From assembly GCA_006937955.1 (NCBI GenBank), contig SSNP01000131.1, positions 591,325 through 655,324 of the forward strand: DNA of 64,000 nucleotides, given 5' to 3'. A model generated the notes under the pieces. The model was not told where the DNA came from and made no database searches. It saw nothing but the letters and a program-made list of their open reading frames with translations. The translations under genes and the position numbers were made by a program. The DNA is from Pachypanchax playfairii. Lineage: Eukaryota > Chordata > Actinopteri > Cyprinodontiformes > Aplocheilidae. Position 1 is the stretch's first letter; every line of letters begins with the position of its first letter. Positions 11,831 to 23,175 of the stretch are shown here, piece after piece.

Positions 11831-12482
11831 TGGTGCGTTCACACTGGCCACTTTTTTAACGTCAAGCAACGCTCATATCAGTCCAAGTTTGACGTTTGAA
11901 AGTTGAAGCTCATAACGCCTGCCAGTCAGAGCGCGTAGGCGTTAAAGCTCGTAACGCTGGACCGTTAAAAAGAGCGCGAAGGCGGGGCTTCCTTTGTTAT
12001 CGGATGTTCAGAGCTATGGCGGATCATATAGAGAGTGGCTTGGCTTTATTTACTCTTGTTTGTGGATACACCCCGTTCTTCAGATGCGTTCTGAGTTTGA
12101 GGAGTTAAACCATTTGCTCCAGGAGCTACATATGGATGAGGTTTGCTTCCAGCGCTACTTCCGTCTGTCCCGCGCCCTGTTTGAAGACTTCCTGCTTCAT
12201 TCAGGTACGTCACTACGATGAGACGCTCTGATTGGTTGACATGCCGCTTCAAGAGCGTTATAAGCGTCAAAAGTTCAGCTAGCTGAACTTTCTGTGTTTC
12301 GAGCTTTTCGGGCGTTTCAAGCGTCATCGCCTGAAACGCTAGAAAAGCTTAAAAAGTTGCCGCTCATAACGCTCACAAAGCGACGCAGAGCCGTTGACGT
12401 CTGTCTGACGCACTCCACCATAGACTTTACCTGTAAACTTGCCGCTTCTGACATTGACGGTTGGGCCGGTGTGAATGCACCA
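11831..12482 (+). mobile_element. Non-autonomous PIF/Harbinger element, complete
   Basis: A 652-bp element starting TGGTGCGTTCACACTGGCC and ending GGCCGGTGTGAATGCACCA, flanked by TTA on both sides (11828-11830 and 12483-12485), the 3-bp target duplication of PIF/Harbinger. It holds a frameshifted copy of the transposase exon found intact at 41031-41219. A sister copy at 40885 lacks the right end. Confidence 0.88.
12015..12208 (+). pseudogene. PIF/Harbinger transposase first exon, frameshifted
   Basis: The reading frame starts MADHIE at 12015 as in the intact copy but drifts into a wrong frame within about 20 codons; the correct frame resumes as LWIHPVLQMRSEFEELNHLL, continuing HMDEVCFQRYFRLSRALFEDFLLHSG. 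FQRYFRLSRALFEDLL-like text is typical of the N-terminal region of Harbinger transposases (compare HARBI1). The exon ends at a GTACGT donor near 12206. The DDE nuclease part is missing. Confidence 0.7.
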
Positions 12483-12485
12483 TTA

Positions 12486-13691
12486 CAATTCTCATTTGCA
12501 ATAAGTTCAAAAATTATGTTGAAAATATCACAGTACAAGTTTGCATCTCAGTGCTCTATAGAACACAAAGATTTAAAATTTAAATTTATAAAAAAAGCTG
12601 ACGTAATAAATTGCTTTTGTAGAACCTTTAATTTGGTTTCTAAAATCATACAACTTTTCAGTGAATGATTTTCATTTTATCGCTGTCCCCTATGAACTGC
12701 AATGAGCATTGTGTGCATCAACTAGTAAGGACTTTATTTGACTGAGTCACATGTAACAGTCATGAACAACCAGATGTTGAATGCATGTACTTCGATTACA
12801 TAAACACGTTCAACTGTAATTTCCTTCTAGTGGCACATGAGAACTTTTTTAAAGTCTCAGGTCTGGCCAGGTTAATGTAGAAAAAGGGCCTGAGCTAAGC
12901 TACATATTTAAGGAATGAAAATATACTAAAGACTTTAAATAGTTCACACTCTGTAGTGATATTGGATAATTTAATGTCTATTGTAACTGATGTCAAACAT
13001 TATACAGTACTTGCAAATAAAATCCGGAATTCTAAAAACCAAAACCAGTTCTGCAACCATATGCAAGGTTGCCAAGTCTTCAACACATGCAGCTGTAATT
13101 CCACAACAACCAACAGCGAAGAGTAAGAAACCATCGCATCTTTCCAATTGAGCAGCCGAGCTGCACATGATGGGGTGTTCAAATGCACTTAGGAAAACTC
13201 AATGCTACACAGATAGGCCTTCAGACTTTAAAAAAAATTGAACAAACACAAGAGAAACAAAATGAGGATTCACATTGGAACTGGCAACCCTGCACAAAAA
13301 TCAGAGAGGGGAGGGGCTGAGTGGCTGAGAGCAGACAGTTTTTTTTCCTACATGACTCTGATCTGATGACAAGGTCTAGTTCTTACACAATGTACCTTAA
13401 AAACTACAAACAGCAATTATAAAATACATCAGGTTTAGTGATGACATAATAAAGTTGATGCTATCATATTTTAGAACCTCCATTATAAAAGAGGATGAAC
13501 TAAAAGTACATCATTACAGCATCATTAGAGTACTTTTTCAGAATTAAGCTCATACAGATGAAAAGGCATAACCTATTAAATATAAAGTTACAATACAACA
13601 CACCTTTTCATTGGGATTTGTTTTCCTCCTTCTATTCTTGTCAGCACAATGAAAGGGTGCCAGATTAACCAGTAAACAGTATATATATATA
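12486..13691. other. Intronic sequence, no feature recognised
   Basis: AT-rich DNA ending in an (AT)n run at 13681-13692. No bounded repeat. Confidence 0.5.
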
Positions 13692-13693
13692 TA

Positions 13694-14600
13694 CAGTGGG
13701 GCAAAAAAGTATTTAGTCAGCCACCAATTGTGTAAGTTCTCCCACTTAAAAAGATCAGAGAGGCCTGTAATTTTCATCATAGGTATACCTCAACTATGAG
13801 AGACAAAATGAGGAAAAAAAATCCAGAAAATCACATTGTCTGATTTTTAAAGAATTTATTTGCAAATTATGGTGGAAAATAAGTATTTGGTCAATAACAA
13901 AAGTTAATCTCAATACTTTGTTATATAGCCTTTGTTGGCAATGACAGAGGTCAAACGTTTACTGTAAGTCTTCACAAGGTTTTCACACACTGTTGCTGGT
14001 ATTTTGGCCCATTCCTCCATGCAGATCTCCTCTAGAGCAGTGATGTTTTGGGGCTGACGCTGGGCAACACGGACTTTCAACTCCCTCCAGAGATTTTCTA
14101 TGGGGTTGAGATCTGGAGACTGGCTAGGCCACTCCAGGACCTTGAAATGCTTCTTACGAAGCCACTCCTTCGTTGCCCGGGCGGTGTGTTTGGGATCATT
14201 GTCATGCTGAAAGACCCAGCCACGTCTCATTTTCAATGCCCTTGCTGATGGAAGGAGGTTTTCACTCAAAATCTTACGATACATGGCCCCATTCATTCTT
14301 TCCTTTACACGGATCAGTCGTCCTGGTCCCCTTGCAGAAAAACAGCCCCAAAGCATGATGTTTCCACCCCCATGCTTTACAGTAGGTATGGTGTTCTTTG
14401 GATCCAACTCAGCATTCTTTCCCCTCCAAACACGACAAGTTGAGTTTCTACCAAAAAGTTCTATTTTGGTTTCATCTGACCATATGATGTTCTCCCAATC
14501 CTCTTCTGGATCATCCAAATGCTCTCTNTTTTTTTTTTCTTTTTTTGCATTGAGTGATTTTTGTTTGCGTACACGATTGAGCATGTGATGCACCACATAG
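13694..14600 (-). mobile_element. Tc1-type transposon, truncated
   Basis: One terminus is intact: CAGTGGGGCAAAAAAGTA directly after a TA dinucleotide (13692-13693). The following 390 bases match the element at 15600-15999 with no difference that I could find. The minus-strand DDE transposase fragment occupies 13910-14596. No matching terminal repeat occurs on the other side, so the element is cut off near 14600, next to a low-complexity T tract with one undetermined base. Confidence 0.88.
13910..14596 (-). pseudogene. Tc1-family transposase, DDE catalytic region
   Basis: A 228-codon minus-strand ORF encoding the catalytic part of a cut-and-paste transposase. The triad is visible: Asp41 in WSDETK, Asp132 in HDNDPKH and Glu167 in NPIENLW, with 34 residues between the last two (DD34E, the Tc1 signature). 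The C-terminus ends naturally (VIANKGYITKY). Complete Tc1 transposases have about 340 residues; the N-terminal paired-type DNA-binding domain is missing. Residues 11-24 are an odd lysine run containing an unresolved X (base N at 14528), just before REHLDDPEEDW. The first Met is only the first in frame. It retains the catalytic residues but cannot bind the termini. Confidence 0.9.
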
Positions 14601-14603
14601 AAC

Positions 14604-14779
14604 CATGTAAAGCAAAAACAAACAACAAGAAAAAGTTAAGCTTTGTTTTAATTAAAGTAAATGCTGAAAACCGATTTATTAACAAAGACAAGTAAAACTA
14701 AAGCACTGTAACATTTTTATGTTAGTTTGTACTCATATGTGCTATCTGGTATTCATTTACTTCTAGTTCTGTTTCCTAT
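14604..14779. other. Short spacer between Tc1 fragment and MITE
   Basis: AT-rich, no recognised feature. Confidence 0.4.
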
Positions 14780-14783
14780 TTAA

Positions 14784-15338
14784 AAACTCAATTTCATAGA
14801 AATTTCAGGACTTTGTGGTTATTTCTTAAATATTAACCTGTAATATGAAACATTTTATATCTAAAAAACGTTAGGAAACACTGATTAACAGATCTTTCAA
14901 TCTGTCTGCATCAAAATTCGGCTGGTTCTGTGTCCGGCTTCGGCAGCAACTCATTAATATTCATTATTCAAATTAGCTGGACTCAGATTGGCTAACAAAC
15001 TAGCCTATGAGAGCAAGGTATACTGTTTCCTGCCCCGATGCGCATGGGAACAGCAGACGTTCTCTCTTCCTGTTTGCTACGTCTTATGCTACAGCTTTTA
15101 GCCAGCAGCATGCTAGGCGTGGTTTCAACTGCCGAATACTAACGAGCAAAGGAGTTGTGACAAAACAAGTACCGGCCGTTCAAACTTGGGTTTTATAGCT
15201 ACCTGCGTAGTTTGAGAGATAAAAACTGAAAGAGAAGTTGTTGACCTGTTTTCACACCCACTATGAAGGTAAGAACACCTGTGCTGCTAAAATATTCAAC
15301 AGAAACCTCAGAAAAACGTTTTTAATGGAAGGGCCTGT
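14784..15338 (+). mobile_element. TTAA-bounded MITE, family A, copy 2
   Basis: Flanked by TTAA at 14780-14783 and 15339-15342. The left terminal repeat is worn (AAACTCAATTTC instead of AGAGGCCATTTC) but the right end GGAAGGGCCTGTTTAA is good. Internal ATGAAG with GTAAGA donor begins at 15263. Confidence 0.72.
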
Positions 15339-15342
15339 TTAA

Positions 15343-15599
15343 GTTTGTATTGTTGAACACTTTGCTATCACTACCTGTGCTATCCTATCCACTCATTAGG
15401 GTTAAAGGAACATCCTAACACTGTCATTGTCATAACAACCGTTGAAATATCAGTAAACAGGCTACATCCATCAGAAAATGCCAAAGTTTTGTAATTTTTA
15501 TGTACAGACGTATTCATAGTAGCCTGAGAAAGCTGTACTTGTGAACTTGTATGTGCAGTGGTGTGTGGGCAGTGCATACATTCATCACCCATATAGATA
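15343..15599. other. Intronic spacer
   Basis: No recognised feature. Confidence 0.4.
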
Positions 15600-15999
15600 C
15601 AGTGGGGCAAAAAAGTATTTAGTCAGCCACCAATTGTGTAAGTTCTCCCACTTAAAAAGATCAGAGAGGCCTGTAATTTTCATCATAGGTATACCTCAAC
15701 TATGAGAGACAAAATGAGGAAAAAAAATCCAGAAAATCACATTGTCTGATTTTTAAAGAATTTATTTGCAAATTATGGTGGAAAATAAGTATTTGGTCAA
15801 TAACAAAAGTTAATCTCAATACTTTGTTATATAGCCTTTGTTGGCAATGACAGAGGTCAAACGTTTACTGTAAGTCTTCACAAGGTTTTCACACACTGTT
15901 GCTGGTATTTTGGCCCATTCCTCCATGCAGATCTCCTCTAGAGCAGTGATGTTTTGGGGCTGACGCTGGGCAACACGGACTTTCAACTTTGCCCCACTG
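15600..15999. mobile_element. Tc1 deletion derivative (400-bp MITE)
   Basis: It starts CAGTGGGGCAAAAAAGTA after TA and ends TTTGCCCCACTG before TA. About 387 bases equal the left end of the Tc1 copy at 13694, then jump directly to about 12 bases of the opposite terminus. The whole transposase catalytic region is deleted. The TA on both sides (15598-15599 and 16000-16001) is the Tc1/mariner target site. Confidence 0.9.
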
Positions 16000-16001
16000 T
16001 A

Positions 16002-16883
16002 TATATATATATATATATTGGATTTTTGTTAGGGCTTGCAGTGACGCCCCTCCAGCAGGTAGCGCCCTAGGTGACTGCCTAGCCCCGCCTATGCCAAGAG
16101 TTGACTTTGTCAAGAACATATTTTACATGCGAGTCATGTACAGAGCAAAATCAGAATATGTGCTTATTTTGAAAAAAGGTAACTTCCAGTAAGTTTATAC
16201 AGGCCAATTTTCTTCTCATTTTAGAGTAACAATTACTTTTGAAATCCTGATATTTTTCTACTTTCTGTCAAAGCTGCAATCTTTTCCACACCCCCCACTA
16301 TCTCTGCACAATATGAGCATCAATTCTGACATTTGATTGAAACATCACTGCATGTTTGGAAAAGCTCTTTTTCTCATCTTTCGGGAATCATTTGCATGCG
16401 CTCTCTGGTCTAAATGATAGTGAAGTTACTGTAATTTAAAAAGCCGGCACAGCAACATGAGAATAAACCATTACAATTTTCCTCATTTACATTTCCTGTC
16501 ACAAGTAGTTTTTCTTACCCAAACTACGGCATCTTTATTCTCCACATCAGTTCCATCATTGTCAGAACTGCTAATCCATTTAGAAATAAAGTTTGTTGCC
16601 ACACAGTTATTGTTGTTATGTCCACAGAAAATAAGAAATTTCTATCACAAAATGTCTTGTGACACTCAGTTGGCAGACTGTCATTGCCGTTGCGTGAGTG
16701 ACTGAGGGATCAGTAGATGTTAATGTTCGTGTGTAATAAAGGTTGCTGTAATTTTTCTTCACAAATATATTTGCGATTTTTTAGCTTACTGCAAATTTTT
16801 ACTCTCCATTGTGTTATCATTTAAAAAAAATGCGAAATCTCTACTTAGAGCTGATATCCCTGATTTCAAATTGCCTCGCCTAA
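16002..16883. other. Intronic sequence with possible old repeat
   Basis: An (AT)n run borders the Tc1 derivative. A GC-richer patch (16045-16095) resembles a worn repeat; I cannot define its ends. Confidence 0.4.
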
Positions 16884-17570
16884 GGTGCGTTCACACCGCC
16901 CAGCGCGTCCAGGCAGCAGGGCAGCTAGATTACATGTAAAGTCTACGGTGCTAAGCAGCAGGTGGGCGTCATGCTGTGCCGAGCCGCCACGCAGCTCGAC
17001 GCGTGCGTCTGTGCGTCCACGCAGTTGCTGCTCGGACGGTCCGTCAAGGCGTCGAGGCAGCTGCTGCTTGAAGTTGGGAAACTTGAACTTTGGGGCAGCA
17101 GACGCGGGGCAGCAACCAATCAGCGACTCTTTTCACTGATCATGTCATCAATGACTAGATCTGACAGTCATTCCAATTCATTTCAAAATGGAGGAGAAAC
17201 TGATTATCACTGTTTGTAACCACCGTGAACTGTATGACCCGTCTTCGTATTTTAATAAGGACAGGAAAAGATCTGACCTTATCTGGAGGAAGATATCAGA
17301 GGATATTGGAGTTCCAGGTAAACAATTTCAGATTTCATGAAACTCAGATCGTCTCAATGGGGTGTATCCGCAACTCCGCAAATGTGCCCGACGACGACGT
17401 TGTATAGCTTTATTTATTAAATAAATCCAAGCCCGCCTGTGATGTATTGACGTGACGCGCCGACTCGGACTGTGTAAAGTGTGCAAGAAGCTGTGTTTTT
17501 ATTTAAGCAGCAACTTTCATCCGTTTGAGCGTTTTGCTGCCTGAACACGCTGGGCGGTGTGAATGCACTA
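16884..17570 (+). mobile_element. Harbinger-type non-autonomous element with MADF exon
   Basis: The left end GGTGCGTTCACACCGCCCAG and the right end CTGGGCGGTGTGAATGCAC form an inverted repeat of about 20 bp. The outer bases resemble the PIF/Harbinger ends at 11831. A TTA lies near the right edge but a matching duplication is not clear on the left. The interior is CpG-rich, then carries the MADF ORF. Confidence 0.7.
17188..17317 (+). pseudogene. MADF/Myb-like domain first exon
   Basis: ATG at 17188 opens MEEKLIITVCNHRELYDPSS, then YFNKDRKRSDLIWRKISEDIGVP, ending at a GTTCCAG/GTAAAC donor (17317/17318). The pattern (acidic start, LI..V..H.ELYD, K..R....W..I....G.P) is the N-terminal two thirds of a MADF domain, a Myb-related DNA-binding fold. 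PIF/Harbinger transposons encode a second protein with such a domain, which helps bring the transposase to the ends and nucleus. Forty-three codons are present; the third helix would be in a following exon that is not here. Function in this fragment is not expected. Confidence 0.65.
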
Positions 17571-18034
17571 TTAGACTAAAGTCACAGAACTCTCAGCCCC
17601 TCCCGTTGGGTAGAATTCCTAAGCCCCGCCCCCCCAGGTTTAGAAACACGCGTAGCCCCAGAAGACGACCAAGTGCAGGACACTGGTCCGCAGTTCATTC
17701 AAGTACCGTAACATGGCGGAATCACTGGTAAGTGAAAACAATATAACAATGAACAACTGACTTTAATTGTTACTTTGTCCTGAACCTGACGCGGAACCAG
17801 CCGGCGGCTGTTTCTCCTGCTGTGACATGGTAGAGCGGCGAACACTCCCAGCAGTGGTGTTCTGCCGTAATATGTCTCAGTTTTTTAGGAGCACAGAAGC
17901 CAAATAAATGTGGAAGTCCGTATGGCTGGAGAGACTGTCCAATCATTCCTTTTGGACCGAACCATTTGATTGGTTGATGTTTTTCGACAAATACAGGAGA
18001 ACTGCTTAATTATTTTTTTCGTCTTTTTATTTTT
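17571..18034 (+). promoter_or_regulatory. GC-box promoter-like block with short first exon
   Basis: A CpG-containing block with CCCCGCCCCCCC at 17623-17635 leads to AACATGGCGG (17711-17720), which matches the YY1-type initiator seen at many TATA-less promoters. The ATG opens five codons (MAESL, 17713-17727) ended by GTAAGT. It could be the 5' end of a transposon gene; no terminal repeats were found for it. Promoter activity is inferred only. Confidence 0.35.
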
Positions 18035-18038
18035 TTAA

Positions 18039-18808
18039 AGGGACATAAGGCAAGATTTGTGAAAAACTACACATGCATTTCCAGTTTATTCAATGCTAAT
18101 GGGTCATGAAGCATTAAAAACCCAAAATAACGAGGCCATCCGCATATATGTCTGTTGCCTTGGAAACGCTGTGTGCTACATAATGCGCTGCAGTTCGACT
18201 TCCGAATTTCCCGCGCAGTTGTAGGGATGTGACGTAAATTGACGCTGCATGCGCGTTGCCGACAGCTCTTGAACAGGAAGTACATGGCCGCCATGGACTT
18301 GGATTCAATCACTGAAGGTATACTTATGGATGTTTCTGCAGCCAGCAAACGACCTGCATCCACTCTCACCCCCCAAAAAAGTGGCACCACGAAGAAAAAA
18401 AAGACTTTATCAGCGGCATCTCGTGAGTCTAAAAAAAAATATGACCGAAGCCGGGCAGGCACCCGCATAAATATTGGATATGCGTTCGGTTCATGGAGGG
18501 AACTTCAGCTGCATTTGGGAGTGAAAACGGATGCTGACATGGCTCATTTCCTTGTGACCAGGTGAGAAAACATTATAGGTCGTGTTTAGAGCCTGATACA
18601 GTATGAAAATGATGAGATCAAATCAAATAACAGAGTGGAGAGACCTGACGTGAAGTATGTTAGCCTCCCCGGTGCAGTGCTGTGAAGACGAACAGTCTGT
18701 AAAGTGTCTGTGCGCGCTCCCGTGCCGGCTTGGCTGGTGGCTGCAGTTAGCCACAGCGCCTGTCGCGGCAGCACTGAGTCAGATTTTGTAAAGCTGCCTT
18801 AAGTTCCT
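18039..18808 (+). mobile_element. TTAA-bounded element, family B, copy 1
   Basis: A 770-bp unit between TTAA at 18035-18038 and 18809-18812. The ends AGGGACATAAGGCA and TGCCTTAAGTTCCT are inverted repeats. It differs from copy 2 (20592-21360) at only a few per cent of positions by eye, so both are young. It carries an open ORF. Confidence 0.82.
18284..18561 (+). CDS. Element-borne first exon, basic region plus RINIG/WREL motif
   Basis: From the ATG in TACATGGCCGCC (18284) the frame gives about 92 codons: an acidic start (MAAMDLDSITEG), a Ser/Thr/Lys-rich linker, a basic stretch (KKKYDRSRAG), then TRINIGYAFGSWRELQLHLG and KTDADMAHFLVT, ending at a CCAG/GTGAGA donor (18561/18562). Multi-copy uncharacterised teleost proteins have a similar R-x-N-x-G-x-A-F-x-x-W-R-x-L then G-x-K-(S/T)-D-x-x-(A/V)-x-F-L block ahead of zinc-finger or transposase-like regions; that comparison is from memory. 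No catalytic part follows within the element. It is probably the retained first exon of a transposon gene. Confidence 0.5.
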
Positions 18809-18812
18809 TTAA

Positions 18813-20587
18813 ATATTCACAACATATTTTTCTCCATGCTGTGTTAAAACGTTTTTAACGGGCATGAAAAAAAATATGTTAAGCTAATTTGTTATGCAAA
18901 TTAAGTATAGCAGCTTTAAGGAATAAATAGAATACTATTGTATCTCTACTTTTTTAAACTATTATTTAGCCCATGTGAGCTATTGCTTGCTTTTATATTT
19001 CAAGAAACTTTTTTGTATGTTGGATTGTTTTTTGGTTTTATTTCTGTCAGGAAAAACTATTTTTCTTTCTTTCCAAGATGGGTTATACATTATAAAGAGA
19101 AATTGTCACACCATTGCAAAAACAAACACATTTTGGTAGACATTTTCTTTGTATCTCCTTTTGGTCCAAAGTCTGAACAGCCTTTTCTCTGTTAATAGTC
19201 ACCTGTCAAACACCTACAGAGATTAAAAAGAAAGGGTTGAAGAAAAGGAATGATCCAAAACAACTGGAATTCAATCCAGATATAGATGGAAAGCTGACAT
19301 CTCCCATGGTTTCTGATTTTGTGTTTAAAAATAAAGGTTTGTTTCCAAGGTGACAGAAATCTGTAGGCAACATTATGTTTTCAACATTTCTTTCTCCAAT
19401 TAACCTCAAAATTAGAAATTGTTTCAAAACACTAAAGAACAGCTGCAGATCTTATAGCTGTAGATAATATATTCACTGCTGACACAAATGTTATTATACA
19501 ACATTTCTTGTAGTTTTATATTCCTATTAATCCTTTAGGAGGAATTTTACTAGCATGAAACAAAGCTTTTAAAGAATTATTTTGTGATTTAGTCTTTTTT
19601 TAGCATGTTCTTTATTCCTTTTCAATATTTTTCAGAGTGAGGATTGTGTTTTATGTCATAAGAAAATACATTTTATTCGATGTCATTAGGTGCATTTTAT
19701 GTCCAAATGTACAACTGGATAGTAAGCCAAGGCTGAATGATCAATCTCAAAATCTATGCAGCACTTACAAGAAAAAGATGGAGTGGAGTCGAGTGTCTCA
19801 GTCTAAGAAGAAAAGAGCCATAAAATCTTAGTGGAGACCTGAGTGTCTTTGTTTTAGTTTGACCAAAGCATGTCAGACATATTTCATTATTAGAATCAGG
19901 TTTATTCAACCAAGTATGTCACGCAAATGAGGAATTTGTCTCTGTCTCTTCCCAATTTGCTCTTTTTCTTATAGACATATAGACATTATGACTAAAGAAT
20001 AAGTGTCAGCTTGTAAAAGAGGGAACAGTGTCAAGACCCTGAGCTGTCCTATAGTTGTTTTTGTATTTCTTTCTGCCTTAGTGGGATGTGATACACCTGG
20101 CTTCTGTATTGAATTTAACTGACTGTATTAGCAAAAAAAGGTTCCTATTCTGATTAGTAAATGATGTTGTTTTGTTTGTTTGTTTTACATTTAAAGTAAC
20201 TGCTAAATTATGAAGGTTAAATTTATTTAGACATTTTGATGTCCTTCACACTGTATTTATACAGTCAACTATACACTGTTTTCAGATCCAAGTGAAATTT
20301 AGCATGATACCAAACAAATCTGAAGATATGCAGCACAATACTTTCACATCAAATCATTCATTCTTTGAAAGATCGATGTGAATGTTATGCAACACGATTA
20401 AGGTAAATCAAGGTAATTCAAAAGGAAACTGGATGAATGACCCATGCAACATCACTGTATTATGTAACAGAACCTAAAATTGAAAAAAACAAGCCAAAAA
20501 GCTCTTTAAACCAGGGGTCATGACTTTTTTTTTATTTTTGCATATGAACTTTGAACATAGTGGAAGCAGTGTTTTATAACAGTTTAT
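18813..20587. other. Intronic sequence between two family B copies
   Basis: AT-rich. At about 19890-19945 the text AGAATCAGGTTTATTCAACC followed by AAGTATGTCACGCAAATGAGG resembles the 3' end of a LINE in reverse. No other feature recognised. Confidence 0.45.
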
Positions 20588-20591
20588 TTAA

Positions 20592-21360
20592 AGGGACTTA
20601 AGGCAAGATTTGTGAAAAACTACACATGCATTTCCAGTTTATTCAATGCTAATGGGTCATGAAGCATTAAAAACCCAAAATAACGAGGCCATCCGCATAT
20701 ATGTCTGTTGCCTTGGAAACGCTGTGTGCTACATAATGCGCTGCAGTTCGACGTCCGAATTTCCCGCGCAGTTGTAGGGATGTTACGTAAATTGACGCTG
20801 CATGCGCATTGCCGACAGCTCTTGAACAGGAAGTACATGGCCGCCGTGGACTTGGATTCAAACACTGAAGGTACACTTATGGATGTTTCTGCAGCCATCA
20901 AACGACCTGCATCCACTCTCACCCCCCAAAAAAGTGGCACCACGAAGAAAAAAATGACTTTATCAGCGGCATCTCGTGAGTCTAAAAAAAATATGACCGA
21001 AGCCGGGCAGGCACCCGCATAAATATTGGATATGTGTTCGGTTCATGGAGGGAACTTCAGCTGCATTTGGGAGTGAAAACGGATGCTGACATGGCTCATT
21101 TCCTTGTGACCAGGTGAGAAAACATTATAGGTCGTGTTTAGAGCCTGATACAGTATGAAAATGATGAGATCAAATCAAATAACAGAGTGGAGAGACCTGA
21201 CGTGAAGTATGTTAGCCTCCCCGGTGCAGTGCTGTGAAGACGAACAGTCTGTAAAGTGTCTGTGCGCGCTCCCGTGCCGGCTTGGCTGGTGGCTGCAGTT
21301 AGCCACAGCGTCTGTCGCGGCAGCACTGAGTCAGATTTTGTAAAGCTGCCTTAAGTCCCT
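20592..21360 (+). mobile_element. TTAA-bounded element, family B, copy 2
   Basis: A 769-bp unit between TTAA at 20588-20591 and 21361-21364. The termini AGGGACTTAAGGCA and TGCCTTAAGTCCCT are perfect inverted repeats over 14 bases. Same direction as copy 1. Confidence 0.85.
20837..21022 (+). pseudogene. Family B first exon, frameshifted copy
   Basis: It starts MAAVDLDSNTEGTLMDVSAA as in copy 1, but the A-run after GAGTCT has 8 instead of 9 A. The frame shifts after SRESKK and stops at 21022, before the RINIG/WREL block, which is still present in another frame. Confidence 0.75.
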
Positions 21361-21364
21361 TTAA

Positions 21365-22568
21365 AATGTTTTAAAAACTCAATCTCTATTTTTTGTTGCT
21401 CTTCAACTTGTTTAACTCACCCAGAACTGAATCTCTGTCACTGAATTTAAAATCATTTTTTAAAATTCTAATTAGCTACTAAAAGGCAATTTAATGTGTT
21501 TTTGTTTTCCTAAATAATCTCATTGTTTCTTTAATATGAGTAATTCTACATTTTATGACAGCATCCTTTAAAAAAAAACATTATGTGTTTGGATAGTATA
21601 TACTTACATAACAATTACAGCTGGAGAAGGAATTCTGAGCCCAACAAAGAACAATGGCCCCCAGTATATCAGCAGCCAAGACTGCAAATTATAACTCCTT
21701 CATTAGAGAATCACAATCAGTCTGTGGATCAATACATGCAGTAATCACATGCAGAGGGTGGATGGCAGGAACATTGTTCCTCTAACTCGGTCGATGCAGC
21801 TAAGTAGTAACTGGGCACACTTGATTCTGAAGAGATGAGTCATCTATGGTAAAAAAAAAAACTCAATTTAAAGTACATTTAAATTTGTATTTTTTTTTTA
21901 TTTACAGTGTAAGTGTTAGATTTTTATTTGACATAAAGGCGTTCATTCAGGGCTGAAAATAATAAGTGAACAAAACTGAAGATATTTGAATGTTTTTCCA
22001 TTCTGCACTGTGATGATGATTGATACTCTACATCTTATAACTTGTGAGTGTCAACTCCTGAGGAGAAATGTAATATTCTTCTCTTTTTATTTTTTGGAAA
22101 CCCTTATTTAAAAGCAAATAAGATTTACATAAGAAAGTTGTTCGGAGAAACACTTAAAATCCGATTTTGTTCAGATTCTTTATTTTCTTTTTGACACACA
22201 AATGAGTTCTGAGACAGTTGCCTGTGCCAGCCACGTAGATGTGCTGGTTTTATGCAAAATTCAAATTTAATTAGTTTAATTTAATTGGTTTCATTCAAAA
22301 TTTTAACCTAACGTTGTATTGAACTATAACTCTCAAACAAGAAATAGAACAATAATTTCCTGTAATCTGCAATCTAGAAAAAGCAATTTCAAAATAAAAT
22401 GCTGTGATTATTAAAACAGCAACAAAGTTCCTGTATAATAATTTAGAATAATCTAAATTTGACATCATTTAATGAGAGCAAACAAGACCAACAAATTTCT
22501 AAGACCATTAGATGAGACAATATGAGACTGGACATACCAGAGACAAACATCAGAACACTGTGAACGTG
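21365..22568. other. Intronic sequence, no feature recognised
   Basis: AT-rich DNA. No bounded repeat or gene. Confidence 0.5.
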
Positions 22569-22780
22569 CAGAGGTAGGCAACTCCAGGCCACAAGGGACA
22601 TATCCTGCTTGTTTTAGATTGTTCGTTTCAACATACCCGATTCAAATGAACGGGTCTTTAACATGATTCTGCAAAACGTACTGACAAGTTGAGGATTTCA
22701 ATTGTGTTGAAACAGGGAAACATCTAAAATATGCAGCCTGCAGGATGGCGGTCCTCGAGGTCTGAGATTGCCCACCCCTG
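22569..22780. mobile_element. hAT-type MITE with CAGGGGTGGGCAACTC-like ends
   Basis: It begins CAGAGGTAGGCAACTCCAGG and ends GAGATTGCCCACCCCTG, an inverted repeat typical of a widespread fish MITE. Internal halves (TTTTAGAT...GTTTCAACA and TGTTGAAACAGGG...ATCTAAAA) are also inverted. I find no clear 8-bp target duplication. Confidence 0.75.
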
Positions 22781-23175
22781 AGTGACTTGAGCAGCAGCCT
22801 TATAAATGCACAACATTTTTTATTAGTGAAAACAATCCTACTTTGATTTCAAATAAATAAATAAAACACACTTTGACATGGACTTTAGCAAAATCCTTGA
22901 TGTTGAAACGCACTGTTTAACCCAAACAACAAAGCCTAGAATGGAACAGCTAGCACAGTTTAGCAAAGCAATCAAACTAGTCAATGAAATTAATCAACAA
23001 TTCCTTAAATGTAATTCCTCTAATTAATAGTTTTTGAATGGAAAGTTGGTCAACTTTGTATGGGTAGCATGTATTATCATGCCAAGTTACTCATGAATCT
23101 CTAAGCTGCACAGAGCAAATCCTATTTCAGTGCGAAAAAGCAACTTAATCCCAGTAAAGCCATACCCCAACCCCA
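22781..23175. other. Intronic sequence, no feature recognised
   Basis: AT-rich, nothing bounded. Confidence 0.4.

Noticed and set aside
18067..18468. 133-codon minus-strand ORF in family B element (also at 20620-20943)
   Set aside because: It overlaps the + strand exon that has the better start, motif and splice donor; the minus frame is Cys/Arg-rich without a known domain.
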